From assembly GCA_002179805.1 (NCBI GenBank), contig NAVB01000246.1, forward strand, positions 1 through 64,000: DNA of 64,000 bases, given 5' to 3'. The translations under genes were made by a program, and so were the position numbers. The stretch is from Acanthamoeba lenticulata (Eukaryota > Discosea > Longamoebia > Acanthamoebidae). Under the pieces are notes generated by a model that did not search any database, was not told the DNA's origin, and was given only the letters and a program-made list of their open reading frames with translations. Shown in pieces: positions 63,923 to 64,000 of this stretch; positions within the stretch are counted from its first letter, which is position 1; the number at the start of each line of letters is the position of its first letter.

Positions 63923-64000
63923 GTACTGCTCGATCGCTCCTCAGATGACCCCAAAACGACGACTCACCGAAGAATATGACAAAAAATGACGATGACGACA

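Overview
The window reads as nuclear DNA of a free-living amoebozoan close to Acanthamoeba. Evidence: GC-rich coding exons split by many short, T-rich introns (mostly about 50 to 125 nt, donors often GTACG or GTGCG, acceptors CAG); very compact gene spacing on both strands; and a gene repertoire of STE20 and septation-type kinases with LIM or CRIB parts, ankyrin and FYVE proteins, Rho and G-alpha GTPases, WANANGCPW-type repeats, DM9 proteins and a bacterial-like phosphoribosyltransferase. The genus is my inference; no marker gene proves it. Gene models were assembled by hand from splice-site phase. For nearly every multi-exon gene the exon lengths sum to a multiple of three and domain consensus runs across the joins.

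Layout. 0-7 kb: two multidomain kinases on the minus strand (CRIB-STE20 type; Cdc7/SepH-like with two C-terminal LIM domains). 7.6-14.7 kb: a tandem array of four paralogous minus-strand genes of a family I do not recognise, interrupted by one HEAT-repeat gene. This array is the best candidate here for an undescribed gene family. 15-20.7 kb: a degenerate FKBP-TPR protein, a small CaaX protein, an ankyrin-FYVE protein and a Nudix hydrolase containing a clear U12-type AT-AC intron. 20.8-25 kb: a decayed ankyrin-like pseudogene and a large ankyrin pseudokinase. 25.6-31.9 kb: SulP anion transporter, phosphoribosyltransferase, Pin1-type prolyl isomerase, cytosine deaminase and a small membrane protein. 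31.9-39.7 kb: transmembrane kinase, G-alpha subunit, secreted protein, DM9 protein and EF-hand protein. 39.8-51.6 kb: SH3 coiled-coil scaffold, amino-acid permease, a membrane protein, a secretory-pathway P-loop protein and a secreted M64-type metallopeptidase. 51.7-64 kb: tRNA-Pro, ankyrin proteins, an adenylation-carrier-ankyrin protein, a Rho GTPase, PIG-P and a TRAF7-like RING protein that runs into a strawberry-notch helicase C-terminus at the window edge.

Many genes serve signalling (kinases, GTPases, phosphoinositide-binding FYVE, scaffolds) or membrane and secretory functions. There is no operon logic. Several divergent pairs share very short upstream regions (75 to about 300 bp). Start codons, exon joins near 9.9-10.1 kb, 19.08-19.15 kb and 49.37-49.46 kb, and the 63.4 kb junction are the least certain parts.
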